Positions 1-9,707 are shown, counted from the first letter of the stretch. The stretch is 64,000 bases of DNA from an uncultured Eubacterium sp. (GCA_934512155.1 CAKSWS010000005.1:8753-72752), one strand, 5' to 3'. Notes: generated from the letters alone by a model not told the origin. Translations and numbers: made by a program.

Positions 1-1181
1 CAATAGGCGACATTGAAAGCCAACCGTTTTTAGAGGCAATTCGCCAATTTTCTGTGGAATACGGCAGAGAAAACTGCCTTTTTGTTCACGTTACTCTTGT
101 TCCTTACCTTGCGGCTTCCGATGAACTTAAATCAAAGCCCACCCAGCATAGTGTTAAGGAAATGCTTTCCTTGGGTATTCAGCCGGATATTATTGTGTGC
201 AGAACAGAACATCCTCTTAATGACGATATTAGAAATAAAATTGCTCTTTTCTGCAATGTGGGCAAGGAATGCGTTATTGAAAACAATAACTGCGATATTC
301 TTTATGCCGTTCCTATGATGCTTAAAAATGAAGGGCTTGATTCCGTTGTTATTAAAAAGCTTGGTCTTGAATGCAGCGAGCCTGATTTAACGGATTGGCA
401 GGCTATGCTTGACGCTTTGCGTACGCCGGTTCAAACGGTTAAAATTGCAATGGTTGGCAAATATGTTGAGTTGCACGACAGTTATATTTCCGTTAATGAA
501 GCTTTAAAGCACGGCGGAATCGAAACTCACTCTGCTGTTGATATTCATTGGATAGACAGCGAAAGCCTTGAGGGTGAAAATGTTAATTTAGATAAAATTT
601 TAGGCGATATGGACGGAATTCTTGTTCCGGGCGGCTTTGGCAGCAGGGGCATTGAGGGTAAAATTAAAGCCTGCAATTATGCAAGAACAAATAATATTCC
701 GTATCTTGGTATTTGCCTTGGTATGCAAATTGCAATTATTGAATTTGCAAGAGATGTTTTAGGTTTAAGCGGTGCAAATTCCGCTGAAATAAATCCCGAA
801 ACACCGTACCCCGTTATTGACATCTTGCCTGAACAAAAGGACGTTACCGATATGGGCGGCACAATGCGCCTTGGTCAATATCCGTGTGCATTAAATCCGG
901 AATCAAAATCCTATGCTCTTTACGGTGCTTCAATGATTTACGAACGCCACAGACACAGATATGAAGTTAATAACGATTACAGAAACGATTTGCTTGCCGG
1001 CGGTATGATTTTTGCCGGCACTTCACCTGATAATCATATTGTTGAAATGGTTGAAATTCCAAATCATCCTTGGTTTGTTGCTTGCCAGTTCCACCCTGAA
1101 TTTAAGAGCAGGCCAAATAAACCGCATCCGCTTTTCCGTGGCTTTGTAACCGCAGCGGCAAACAGACACAAGGAAAAGTAA
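1..1181 (+). CDS. pyrG: CTP synthase, 3' part (5' end outside window)
   Basis: CTP synthase makes CTP from UTP, ATP and glutamine, the last step of de novo pyrimidine nucleotide synthesis in the cytoplasm. The reading frame is open from base 3 and starts with IGDIESQPFLEAIRQ, the conserved GDIES motif of the synthetase domain, so the gene begins upstream of the window. The GTG at 54 is an internal Val codon, not a start. The C-terminal half is a class I glutamine amidotransferase: GICLGMQ carries the nucleophile Cys and CQFHPEF the His-Glu pair. About 390 codons of a roughly 535-codon gene are present. It ends in TAA and a short hairpin follows at 1264-1283. Confidence 0.97.
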   Translation, partial: IGDIESQPFLEAIRQFSVEYGRENCLFVHVTLVPYLAASDELKSKPTQHSVKEMLSLGIQPDIIVCRTEHPLNDDIRNKIALFCNVGKECVIENNNCDILYAVPMMLKNEGLDSVVIKKLGLECSEPDLTDWQAMLDALRTPVQTVKIAMVGKYVELHDSYISVNEALKHGGIETHSAVDIHWIDSESLEGENVNLDKILGDMDGILVPGGFGSRGIEGKIKACNYARTNNIPYLGICLGMQIAIIEFARDVLGLSGANSAEINPETPYPVIDILPEQKDVTDMGGTMRLGQYPCALNPESKSYALYGASMIYERHRHRYEVNNDYRNDLLAGGMIFAGTSPDNHIVEMVEIPNHPWFVACQFHPEFKSRPNKPHPLFRGFVTAAANRHKEK

Positions 1182-1210
1182 TTAATTTCGTTTTTCTTGT
1201 TAAAGAAGAA

Positions 1211-1290
1211 CGTCAGTGTAGTGCCTTCCTTTCACAAGGGGGACTAAATATATAGAGTAAAAGCCTCCCTTGTCAAAGGGAGGGGGGCTT
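1211..1290. repeat. Degenerate intergenic inverted repeat
   Basis: A non-coding stretch holds two diverged, purine/pyrimidine-biased palindromic blocks. The second (1264-1283) is an 8-bp CCTCCCTT/AAGGGAGG stem with a 4-base loop. The composition recalls the CCTCCCTTTGTCAAAGGGAGG-like intergenic repeats common in gut Clostridia. A related, larger element lies at about 35856-35972. It could also act as a weak end for pyrG mRNA, but no T-tract follows the stem. Confidence 0.45.
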
Positions 1291-1344
1291 ATATGTTATG
1301 ATAAAAAACAAGGCGGCAATCATTACAAATAATAAAAAGTTAAA

Positions 1345-2673
1345 ATGAAAAACATTGATTTAACAACAGGAAGCATAACTAAAAAGCTGTGGATTTTTTC
1401 ATTGCCCCTTATGCTGGGAAATGTTTTGCAACAATTTTATAATTTGGCAGACACTTGGGTTGTAGGCAGGTTTATAGGTTCAAACGCTTTGGCGGCGGTT
1501 GGTTCTTCTTATACGCTTATGACCTTTTTAAATTCTGTTATTATAGGTTTGTGCCTTGGTGCAGGAACCTTTTTTTCTGTTGCCTTGGGGCAAAAAGATT
1601 TAAAAAAAATTAAAAACGGCAAGTTTATTTCTCTTGTTATTATCGGCACTCTTTCTTTGATTACGGGTGCCGTTGTTTATTTTGGCTGGCGTGGCATAAT
1701 CGGTTTAATGCAAATTCCATCGGAACTTTTTGAAATTACAGGCGAATATTTGGCGTGTGTTTCATTTGGTGTTTTTGCGTTGTTTATTTATAATTATTAC
1801 GCTTGTTTTTTGCGTGGAATCGGCAACAGCGGCACTCCTCTTATTTTTCTTGGGGTAAGCGTTGTGCTTAACATTGGGCTTGATTTTTATTTTGTTGCCG
1901 TTTTAGGCAGCGGAATAAAAGGTGCGGCGGTTGCCACTGTAATTTCTCAATATATTGCCGGTGTGGGCATTGCTGTGTATTCTTTTGTAAAATATCCCCG
2001 GTTTCGTGTGGGTAAGGCAGACATTTCCTTTAATTCGGAAACATTAAAAAGCATTGCTTCACTTTCCGGATTTACTTGTTTACAGCAGTCTGTAATGAAT
2101 TTTGGCATTTTGGCTGTGCAGGGAATTGTAAACAGTTTTGGTGCAGCCGTAATGTCTGCATTTGCGGTGGCTGTTAAAATAGATACGGTGGCTTATATGC
2201 CTGTGCAGGATTTCGGCAACGGATTCTCAACATTTGTTGCTCAAAATTACGGTGCCAAAAATCCTCAAAGAATAAAAACGGGAATAAAGCAGTCTGTTAT
2301 AAGTGTGGCGCTGTTTTGCGTTGCTATAAGCACGGTTGTGTGTGTTTTTGCCCCATGGTTTATGAAAATATTTATTAGTTCGTCAGAAAGTGAAATAATT
2401 GAAATAGGCGTTAAATATTTGCGAATTGAGGGCGTTTTTTACTTGGGAATCGGCATTTTGTTTATGCTTTACGGTTATTTTCGTGCTGTGGATAAGCCTG
2501 TGGTTTCCGTTGTTTTAACGGTTATTTCTTTAGGTACCCGTGTGCTTTTGGCGGCGGTTTTGTCTAAAATCAGCTCTGTTGGCGTAATCGGCATTTGGGT
2601 AAGCATTCCCATCGGTTGGTTTTTGGCAGATATTGCAGGTGTTGTTTTAATGAAAAAAATCAAACAATTTTGA
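1345..2673 (+). CDS. MATE family efflux transporter
   Basis: A 442-residue polytopic membrane protein of the MATE (multidrug and toxic compound extrusion) family, about 12 membrane segments. The N-terminus (SLPLMLGNVLQQFYNLADTW) and the internally duplicated second half (GFTCLQQSVMNFGILAVQGIVNSFG) are typical of the DinF/NorM-like group. It probably exports cationic compounds using Na+ or H+; the substrate cannot be read from sequence. The ATG at 1345 has no strong ribosome site. The next gene starts 8 nt after the TGA stop, so the two are probably cotranscribed. A second, diverged MATE gene lies at 44716-46098. Confidence 0.93.
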   Translation: MKNIDLTTGSITKKLWIFSLPLMLGNVLQQFYNLADTWVVGRFIGSNALAAVGSSYTLMTFLNSVIIGLCLGAGTFFSVALGQKDLKKIKNGKFISLVIIGTLSLITGAVVYFGWRGIIGLMQIPSELFEITGEYLACVSFGVFALFIYNYYACFLRGIGNSGTPLIFLGVSVVLNIGLDFYFVAVLGSGIKGAAVATVISQYIAGVGIAVYSFVKYPRFRVGKADISFNSETLKSIASLSGFTCLQQSVMNFGILAVQGIVNSFGAAVMSAFAVAVKIDTVAYMPVQDFGNGFSTFVAQNYGAKNPQRIKTGIKQSVISVALFCVAISTVVCVFAPWFMKIFISSSESEIIEIGVKYLRIEGVFYLGIGILFMLYGYFRAVDKPVVSVVLTVISLGTRVLLAAVLSKISSVGVIGIWVSIPIGWFLADIAGVVLMKKIKQF

Positions 2674-2680
2674 TTTTGAT

Positions 2681-3442
2681 GTGTTTGCAGTGAATGAAAA
2701 TAAGTTCGACAAAAAGGGCAGTGTTTACAGTAAGTACAGACCGGGTTATCCTGCTGCTCTTTTTGAATATTTAACAAAGAAAAATATAATTTCCGCTGAA
2801 AGTATTTGTGCCGATATTGGCGCAGGTACAGGGATTTTTACAAAATCACTTTCACATTATGCAGGCAGTGTTTTTGCTGCAGAGCCAAATGAGAATATGC
2901 TTTTTGCGGCAAAAAATTATTTGCAGGGTATAAACAATGTAACGTTAATAAATTCTAATGCGGAAAACACAAAATTGCCTTCAAACAGCATTGATGTTGT
3001 TTTTGCCGCCCAGTCTTTTCATTGGTTTGATAAAAATAAATTTCGCAGTGAATGTAAAAGAATTTTAAAGCCCGGCGGAATGGTTGTGCTTGTTTGGAAC
3101 AACCGTGAGGAAGAGCAACCCTTGATGATTGAAAATTTTAAGATTAACCAAAAGTTTTGCCACGATTTTAAAGGTTTTTCAAAAGGCTTACATTTGGCAA
3201 ATGAATCATTGTTTTGTGATTTTTTTAACGGCGAATTTGAAGCAAAAACATTTAAAAACCCTATTAAATATAATGAGGATGAATTTATAGGCAGAAACTG
3301 CTCGTCATCTTATGCCCCCGTTAAGGGTGATGAAAATTTTAACGGTTATGTTGTTGCTTTAAAGGATTTGTTTTTGCACTTTAATCAAAACGGTACTGTG
3401 GACTACCCTTATGAAACAGTTTGCTATATCGGCAGTGTGTAA
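2681..3442 (+). CDS. Class I SAM-dependent methyltransferase
   Basis: A 253-residue soluble methyltransferase of the Methyltransf_11/UbiE-like type. ADIGAGTGIFTKSL is the glycine-rich SAM-binding motif I; AAEPNENM supplies the acidic ribose-binding residue; FAAQSFHWFD and LKPGGMVVLVWNN are the later Rossmann strands. The substrate is unknown. It follows the MATE gene by 8 nt. The start is uncertain: GTG at 2681 and GTG at 2690 both fit and neither has a clear Shine-Dalgarno site. The length is normal for the family, so it looks intact. Confidence 0.85.
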   Translation: MFAVNENKFDKKGSVYSKYRPGYPAALFEYLTKKNIISAESICADIGAGTGIFTKSLSHYAGSVFAAEPNENMLFAAKNYLQGINNVTLINSNAENTKLPSNSIDVVFAAQSFHWFDKNKFRSECKRILKPGGMVVLVWNNREEEQPLMIENFKINQKFCHDFKGFSKGLHLANESLFCDFFNGEFEAKTFKNPIKYNEDEFIGRNCSSSYAPVKGDENFNGYVVALKDLFLHFNQNGTVDYPYETVCYIGSV

Positions 3443-3479
3443 ATATGTGAAAATATATTAATAATGTATTAACGATTTG

Positions 3480-3508
3480 TTGACACAGTTTAGTATATGT
3501 TATATAAT
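3480..3508 (+). promoter_or_regulatory. Sigma-A promoter of the SLH-repeat protein
   Basis: Perfect consensus: TTGACA (3480-3485), 17-nt spacer, TATAAT (3503-3508). The predicted transcript starts near 3515, giving a leader of about 95 nt with an AAAGGGG ribosome site at about 3597-3603. Such a strong promoter suits an abundant surface protein. Confidence 0.85.
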
Positions 3509-3607
3509 TTATTTGAATATTATGCATTTTTTTTGGTGAATTGTTATATGTAGTTGCTTTGTTTACAAAAAATGCAGTGTATTCAAATAAATATATAAAG
3601 GGGAACT

Positions 3608-6600
3608 GTGAAAATGTTTAAAAAAACAGTCAGCTTGCTGCTGTCGCTTGTAATGCTTTTAAGTATTACGGCAAACATTAATGTGGCGGCGTTTGCGGCA
3701 GATGAAGATGCGGTTGAAAGTATTTCATACACATGTGCAAAACCGTATGAAATTGTTGAAAACACAAGTGGTCGATGGGTAACAAAGCCGGAGGGCGGCA
3801 AAATTTTCAGTTACAATGTTCCGCTTATTTATAAGGATGGCGACATTTTAACCGTAACTTATGAATCCGGCAAAACGGTTGATTTTGTTTGTGAAAATTC
3901 CGATGATGTAGGTGTTTTTGTATCTAAAGACGGAGAAACGATTTCAACGGAGTCGTTGACTGATTTCGCTTACAATACATATTGGACAATCGGCGGAGAT
4001 AATTATATAAATATTTCCTATTCTAACGCTCAAACACAAGTTAAAATTTATATAGTTGAAAATCCTGTTAAATCTGTTCGTTTTATTCAAAACAAACCTG
4101 TTGAAGTATGGGAAAACAGTAACGGTTACTATGAAACAGACAGTTCTAATAATGAATTTTTCTACTATAACTATAATTTGTTTAATGATGCAACCTTTAT
4201 TGTTGATTATAAAGACGGTACACAAAAAACTTTTACAGGTTTAGATTATGACGGCAATTTAGATGTTTCCACAACCGATAATCAATACAGCACGCATTGG
4301 ACGGTGGGTAATACTTATAATGTTACCGTTAATGTTAGCGGCTATGAATGTAATGCGTTGGTTTCTGTTATTAAAAATCCGGTTAAGTCGGTTTCTATAG
4401 AACTTGCAACGCCTTATGAAATTTTGGAACATTCAAAAGGCTATAACGATGGTGAAAACGGCTGGCATTATAATTCCCTTAGGTTCAGAGAAGGCGACGC
4501 AATTAGTATTGAATTTAACGATAATACTTCTAAAAAATTCTTTTATAACAATGAAAGTTGGGGCTTTTACTCTGAAGACAATGAACATGCAGACGCATAT
4601 ATTAATGATTTCTTATTTGAGGGCATCGGCAACACATCTGCATATGTTGATGTTACTTACGGCCAAGGTTCGGTAAGAGTAAGTATTCCCGTATCAATTA
4701 TTGAAAATCCCATAAAATCGTTTACGTTGACTTCCGTTAAACCTTATCAGATTAAAGAACGCACAAACGGTTATGAATATGACGGTCAATGGTGGTATTA
4801 TCCGCCAAACTTTAATTTGGGCGATGTAATTACCGTTAATTATACAAACGGCACAACAGAAGATTTTACATATACAAGTGATGATTATTGTTTTGTTAAT
4901 TCAAATGATGAATCTTTAGATGTATACAGAAGCGAATTTACACTTGACGGTGTTGGTGAAACAACATTTACCGTCAGCCTTTATGGTTATGGCGTTGAAA
5001 CAGAAGTTCCTGTAACTGTTATTGAAAATCCTGTTGAATCAATTACATTTACTCCGGTAAAGCCATATGAAATTATTGAAAATTCAAACGGCTATGAAGA
5101 TTCCGACGGAAATTGGCAGTATGATGCACCTTATTTCAATAAAGGCGATGTACTTACCGTTTATTATAAAAACGGCACAACAGATGATTTTGTGTACGAT
5201 AATAACGGCTTTACAAATTCAACCGGTGAAACGATATATGCTAACAGATACGATTTTGAATTTAACGGCGTTGGCGAAACATCGTTTTCAATTAAGATTG
5301 AAGATTATGATGTTAGAATTGACATTCCTGTAACTATTATTGAAAATCCTGTAAAATCATTTACATTAACTTCCGTAAAGCCTTATGAGGTTGTAAAAAA
5401 TACAAACGGTTACAGCACTGAAGACGGATGGAAATATGATTCTCTTAATTTTAATGACGGCGATGTAATTACCGTTAATTATACAAACGGCACAAAAGAT
5501 ACTTTTACTTCTTTTGAAAATAGGTTTGAAAACTCAAAGGGCGAAGAATTATCTGTTTCAGCTGATAGGTTTGTTTTAAACGGTGTGGGCAAAACAACAT
5601 TTACCGTCAGTCTTGACGATTACGGCAAAAAAATAGAAGTTCCCGTAACAGTTGTTGAAAGCCCTGTAAAATCTGTTTCATTTACACCGGTAAAACCTTT
5701 TGAAATCGTTCAAGGCACAAAGGGATATGACAGAGACGGCGAATGGTTTTATTATGTTCCCGAATTTAATGAAGGCGATGTAATTACTCTTGAATACACA
5801 AACGGCACAAGTGAAAAATATACCTACAATAAAACAGATTGGAGATTTTGCAATAAAAAGGGCAACATCTTAGACGTTTATGCCCAAGCATTTTCTTTTA
5901 ACGGTGTGGGTAAAACGACATTTAATGTTTATTGCACTGATTACGGAAAAACTTGCAGCGTTCCTGTAACTATTATTGAAAACCCTGTTAAAAACGCTAC
6001 GTTAACATCTGTAAAACCGTATAGTATTATTGAAAAAACAAACGGTTATTATTCAGAGGGAGTTTGGTATTATCGCGGTAATGAATTTAATGAAGGCGAT
6101 GTAATTACACTTGAATATAAAAACGGCAAAACAGAAAAATATATTTATGCCGAAAACGGCGAGGATTGCGGATTCTTTAACAAAAACGGCGATGCATTGG
6201 AGTTTTATATAAAAAATGATAAAGCCACTCTTGAAGGAACAGGCACTGTTACATTTGGTTTGTGTCTTGCCGATTACGGCAATGTTATTGAATATTCCGC
6301 AAATATTGTTGAAAGTACGGTAGCTTCAATTTCTTATAAATCATTAACAAATTTTGCAGATGTTGAGGGTGTAACAAATTCTATCGGCTATGACGGCGAT
6401 TATTGGTATATTTCCGACGGCTATGTTAACAGCGGCGACGTTCTTACTTTAAACTATAAAAACGGAAAAACAGAGGAATATATTGCCGAATATAATGACG
6501 AATATGTTTTAGTATTTAAAACAAAAGACGGCAAGGTGCTTTCTGATGAAGCTGATTTTAAAATAGACACAGAGTACGGTGAAAATAATAAACGAATATT

Positions 6601-7696
6601 GGAAATCGGTTGTTACGGCTTAACGTTAAGTTTCCCTATAGCAAATGAAATTACAGTTAAATCTATAACATTTAATCCTTTAAAGCCTGTTTCTATTGTA
6701 GCAAGCAACGGTATCGAATCAAACCGCAACACTTGGTTAGACAGAAACGGTAACGTTTACTATGGCACAGACTATAAATATGATTATGAAACCGATACCG
6801 TAATTAGTGAAATATTTAATGTTGGTGATAAGTTAACCGTTACATTCAGCAACGGTAAAACCGTAACTTACACTTATAAAGCAGAACGATTTGATGAATG
6901 CGGTTATATATTTACGGGTGTAGATAATTCGGAATTTCATGTCAGCAACATAACAAGCAGTCAAAATGAACATCCTTGGGTAGTGGGCGGCAATAATTAC
7001 TTTAATATTAATTTCAAAAATGCGTCTACCGCAAATATTCCCGTAACTATCACGCCTGCACAGGGTGAGCATACTCATACTTGGAACTCAGGCGTAAAGC
7101 AGGCAGACGGATCAATTCTTTACACATGCACATCGTGCGGTGCAACAAAAACAGAAAAGCAAATGAATTTTGAAGATGTAACACCGGACAGATATTTTTA
7201 TGAGCCAATAAAATGGGCGTATGATAATGATATAACGGTAGGAACATCACCAACAAGATTCTCACCTGATGACGCATGCACACGTGCACAAATAGTAACA
7301 TTTATATGGAGAGCAAAAGGTTGCCCTGAACCGAAAACAACAAAAAATCCGTTTACAGACGTAACACCGGCAAATTATTTTTATAAAGCAGTGTTGTGGG
7401 CAGTGGAAAATGGAATAACTATAGGCACATCGTCAACTTTGTTTTCACCAAATGCACCATGCACAAGGGCGCAGGCAGTAACGTTTATATGGCGTGCAGA
7501 AAATGAACCGTCAAGCACGGTGAAAAATCCGTTTACAGATGTAACGGCAGACAGATATTTTTATGCACCTGTTTTGTGGGCGCTTGAAAATGGAATAACA
7601 ATCGGAACAAAGCCGACTCTTTTCTCACCAGACGCAACATGTACAAGAGCGCAAATAGTAACATTCCTATATCGTGATGTTGTTGGAAACGCTTAA
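3608..7696 (+). CDS. Secreted repeat protein with three C-terminal SLH domains
   Basis: A 1362-residue exported surface protein. Residues 1-31 are a signal peptide (Lys-rich start, hydrophobic core, AFA cleavage site). From about residue 35 to 1150 there are ten diverged repeats of about 80-110 residues, each starting near PVKS-x-x-FTPVKPYEI, with a W/Y-rich centre, FNEGDVITV-x-YTNGT and an NGVG-x-TTF end. A short HTHxW/CTSCG segment follows at about 1154-1180, then three S-layer homology domains at about 1188-1240, 1246-1300 and 1306-1360, each with FTDV, WA-x-x-NGI and TRAQ motifs. SLH domains bind pyruvylated cell-wall polymers, so it should be wall-anchored. The repeats look like beta-sandwich modules; no enzyme motif is visible. 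GTG 3608 (4 nt from the ribosome site) or ATG 3614 (10 nt) could be the start. Confidence 0.9.
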   Translation: MKMFKKTVSLLLSLVMLLSITANINVAAFAADEDAVESISYTCAKPYEIVENTSGRWVTKPEGGKIFSYNVPLIYKDGDILTVTYESGKTVDFVCENSDDVGVFVSKDGETISTESLTDFAYNTYWTIGGDNYINISYSNAQTQVKIYIVENPVKSVRFIQNKPVEVWENSNGYYETDSSNNEFFYYNYNLFNDATFIVDYKDGTQKTFTGLDYDGNLDVSTTDNQYSTHWTVGNTYNVTVNVSGYECNALVSVIKNPVKSVSIELATPYEILEHSKGYNDGENGWHYNSLRFREGDAISIEFNDNTSKKFFYNNESWGFYSEDNEHADAYINDFLFEGIGNTSAYVDVTYGQGSVRVSIPVSIIENPIKSFTLTSVKPYQIKERTNGYEYDGQWWYYPPNFNLGDVITVNYTNGTTEDFTYTSDDYCFVNSNDESLDVYRSEFTLDGVGETTFTVSLYGYGVETEVPVTVIENPVESITFTPVKPYEIIENSNGYEDSDGNWQYDAPYFNKGDVLTVYYKNGTTDDFVYDNNGFTNSTGETIYANRYDFEFNGVGETSFSIKIEDYDVRIDIPVTIIENPVKSFTLTSVKPYEVVKNTNGYSTEDGWKYDSLNFNDGDVITVNYTNGTKDTFTSFENRFENSKGEELSVSADRFVLNGVGKTTFTVSLDDYGKKIEVPVTVVESPVKSVSFTPVKPFEIVQGTKGYDRDGEWFYYVPEFNEGDVITLEYTNGTSEKYTYNKTDWRFCNKKGNILDVYAQAFSFNGVGKTTFNVYCTDYGKTCSVPVTIIENPVKNATLTSVKPYSIIEKTNGYYSEGVWYYRGNEFNEGDVITLEYKNGKTEKYIYAENGEDCGFFNKNGDALEFYIKNDKATLEGTGTVTFGLCLADYGNVIEYSANIVESTVASISYKSLTNFADVEGVTNSIGYDGDYWYISDGYVNSGDVLTLNYKNGKTEEYIAEYNDEYVLVFKTKDGKVLSDEADFKIDTEYGENNKRILEIGCYGLTLSFPIANEITVKSITFNPLKPVSIVASNGIESNRNTWLDRNGNVYYGTDYKYDYETDTVISEIFNVGDKLTVTFSNGKTVTYTYKAERFDECGYIFTGVDNSEFHVSNITSSQNEHPWVVGGNNYFNINFKNASTANIPVTITPAQGEHTHTWNSGVKQADGSILYTCTSCGATKTEKQMNFEDVTPDRYFYEPIKWAYDNDITVGTSPTRFSPDDACTRAQIVTFIWRAKGCPEPKTTKNPFTDVTPANYFYKAVLWAVENGITIGTSSTLFSPNAPCTRAQAVTFIWRAENEPSSTVKNPFTDVTADRYFYAPVLWALENGITIGTKPTLFSPDATCTRAQIVTFLYRDVVGNA
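3707..7063 (+). repeat. Ten in-frame tandem repeats of the surface protein
   Basis: Repeat units begin at about 3710, 4060, 4380, 4710, 5030, 5345, 5660, 5985, 6310 and 6655. Units 4-8 are the most alike: short DNA stretches are identical between units, for example the segment coding GDVITVNYTNGT at about 4822 and 5458. Outer units (1-3, 9-10) are more diverged, the pattern expected from unequal exchange in the middle of an array. Copy number could vary between strains. Confidence 0.85.
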
Positions 7697-7702
7697 ACAG
7701 CA

Positions 7703-7734
7703 AAACTCCCTCTGTTAAAGAGGGAGTTTTTTTT
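7703..7734 (+). terminator. Rho-independent terminator of the SLH-repeat gene
   Basis: Stem AAACTCCCTCT/AGAGGGAGTTT with a 5-nt loop followed by a run of T, 7 nt after the TAA stop. Confidence 0.92.
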
Positions 7735-7781
7735 ACAAAACAAAATCATATAACGCAATAATGGCAATTCGATTATAAAAA

Positions 7782-7810
7782 ATAAGTCCACCTTATTAAA
7801 GGGGACTTAT
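7782..7810 (-). terminator. Terminator of glmS
   Basis: Inverted repeat ATAAGTCC/GGACTTAT with an additional CCTT/AAGG inner stem, just beyond the glmS stop; on the minus strand it is followed by ATTTTTTAT. The core resembles the left end of the repeat at 35856, so it may derive from the same repeat family. Confidence 0.7.
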
Positions 7811-7815
7811 ATTTT

Positions 7816-9633
7816 TTATTCAACTGTTACGGATTTTGCAAGGTTGCGTGGTTTATCAATAGGTAAGCCTTTTTCATTTGCCACGTGGTACGCTAAAAGC
7901 TGTAACGGAATAACTTCAATAAACGGTGTTAAAAACGGAATGGAATCCGGGTAAGTTATTATGGTTTCAAATTGCTTTAAGTCATCTTTTAAGCTTTCAG
8001 GGGCAAAAACAATAACCTTTGCGCCACGGGCGATAACTTCAATAAGGTTTGAAACGGTTTTCGGCAGTAAATCTTTGTTGCTTATTAAGCCAAAGCAAAC
8101 AGTGTCTTTTTCAATAAGGCTTATTGTGCCGTGTTTAAGCTCGCTTGCAGGGTAACCCACACAGTCTATATAGCTGATTTCTTTAAGTTTTAAAGCACCC
8201 TCAAGGGAAACGCCGAAATCCACATTTCTGCCCAAGAAAAAGCACTTGTCCATATCTTTAATTTCTTTTGCCAATGTTTTTAATTGTTCTTCGCCGGTTA
8301 ACACCTTTTCAATTTTCTTTGGCAGCAGTGCGCTCATATTAACTGCAATTTCGCTGAAAACTTCTGTGCATGCTTCTCTTGCACGGGCAATGTAAAGGCA
8401 AAGCATATTAAGCATTGCAAGCTGGCATGAAAATGCTTTTGTGGTGGCAACGGCAATTTCCGCACCTGCCTTTGTAAGCAAATTGTAATGGCTCATTTTT
8501 GCTATTGAGCTTTCCGGCACATTAACAATGCTGATTGTTTTTGCACCCATTTCTTTTGCTTGCTTTAATGCGGCAAGACTGTCTGCTGTTTCACCGCTTT
8601 GGCTGATAATTATAACAAGGCAGTTTTCATCAATAACCGGGTTTGAATATCTGAATTCTCCGGCATAATCGGCAAATGTGGGGATTTTTGCTATTTTTTC
8701 AAAATTGTATTTTGCAATAAGTCCAACGTGATAAGCCGAACCGCAGCCTATAATGTAAATTCTGTTTATTGCCTTAAAATCTTCGGCAGTAAACGGAATG
8801 TCTTTAAACACCACATCTCCGTCGTCAGTAACCGAATTAATTGTTTCACGTACAACCGCCGGTTCTTCAAAAATTTCTTTTAGCATAAAGTGGGGGAAAT
8901 CGCCCTTGCTTGCAGAGGTTTTGTGAAGTTCCGGTGTTTTTATTTCTTTTGTAATTTCATTGAATTCACTGTCTAAAACAGTAATGTTGTCTTTTGTAAT
9001 AACTGCGGTTTCGTAATCCTCTAAATAAATTGCCTGCTTTGTATAGTGCAATAAAGGGTTAATGTCAGACGCTATAAAGTTTTCGCCGTTTCCCACGCCG
9101 ATTATAAGTGGCGAACCTTTTTTTGTGCAATAAAGCGTGTTTTCGTCATCTGTGCAAACAATGCCCAAGGCATACGAACCTTCAAGCAGTTTAACTGTTT
9201 TTTTAATTGCGTCAACTACATCACCGTTGTAGTTAAGCTCTAAAAGCTTTGGCACAACTTCAGTGTCTGTTTCACTTTCAAATGTTATGCCGCTTAATGC
9301 CAAGCTTTCTTTAATTTCCTTGTAGTTTTCAATAATTCCGTTGTGAACTACGGCAAAATGCTTGCTGCAATGTGGGTGGGCGTTAATTTCGTTTGCCTTG
9401 CCGTGGGTAGCCCAACGGGTGTGGCCAATGCCCAAATTGCCGCAAAAGTTTTCGCTTTCTAATTTTAATTCCAGATTTTTAATTTCGCCCTTTGCTTTCA
9501 TAACCTGAAGCTTTTTTTTATTTAAAACAGCAATACCGCCGCTGTCATAACCACGGTACTCTAAATCTTTAAGACCTTTAATAAGCACACCGGTGGCTTC
9601 GCTTTTACCGATGTATCCAATTATTCCGCACAT
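7816..9633 (-). CDS. glmS: Glutamine-fructose-6-phosphate aminotransferase (isomerizing)
   Basis: Makes glucosamine-6-phosphate from fructose-6-phosphate and glutamine, the entry step to UDP-GlcNAc and peptidoglycan. The 605-residue length is standard. It begins MCGIIGYIG, giving the N-terminal nucleophile Cys of the class II amidotransferase domain (residues 2 to about 220), followed by two SIS sugar-isomerase domains (about 285-420 and 455-595) and the invariant C-terminus KPRNLAKSVTVE. The ATG at 9633 follows AAGGAGA by 8 nt. A single-gene unit with its own promoter. The 97-nt upstream gap is too short for a glmS ribozyme and shows none of its core. Confidence 0.98.
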   Translation of the reverse strand: MCGIIGYIGKSEATGVLIKGLKDLEYRGYDSGGIAVLNKKKLQVMKAKGEIKNLELKLESENFCGNLGIGHTRWATHGKANEINAHPHCSKHFAVVHNGIIENYKEIKESLALSGITFESETDTEVVPKLLELNYNGDVVDAIKKTVKLLEGSYALGIVCTDDENTLYCTKKGSPLIIGVGNGENFIASDINPLLHYTKQAIYLEDYETAVITKDNITVLDSEFNEITKEIKTPELHKTSASKGDFPHFMLKEIFEEPAVVRETINSVTDDGDVVFKDIPFTAEDFKAINRIYIIGCGSAYHVGLIAKYNFEKIAKIPTFADYAGEFRYSNPVIDENCLVIIISQSGETADSLAALKQAKEMGAKTISIVNVPESSIAKMSHYNLLTKAGAEIAVATTKAFSCQLAMLNMLCLYIARAREACTEVFSEIAVNMSALLPKKIEKVLTGEEQLKTLAKEIKDMDKCFFLGRNVDFGVSLEGALKLKEISYIDCVGYPASELKHGTISLIEKDTVCFGLISNKDLLPKTVSNLIEVIARGAKVIVFAPESLKDDLKQFETIITYPDSIPFLTPFIEVIPLQLLAYHVANEKGLPIDKPRNLAKSVTVE

Positions 9634-9678
9634 AGCAGTATCTCCTTTTTTGTAAAAAATATATTTATGTATGTGCCA

Positions 9679-9707
9679 AATATATCACAGTTTATTTTAA
9701 TTGTAAA
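9679..9707 (-). promoter_or_regulatory. Sigma-A promoter of glmS
   Basis: Minus strand TTTACA (9702-9707), 17-nt spacer, TATATT (9679-9684). The predicted start near 9672 leaves a leader of about 40 nt, too short for the glmS ribozyme. Confidence 0.75.

Noticed and set aside
677..862. Antisense and out-of-frame open frames inside pyrG and other genes
   Set aside because: They are shadows of clearly conserved coding frames and lack ribosome sites and homology.
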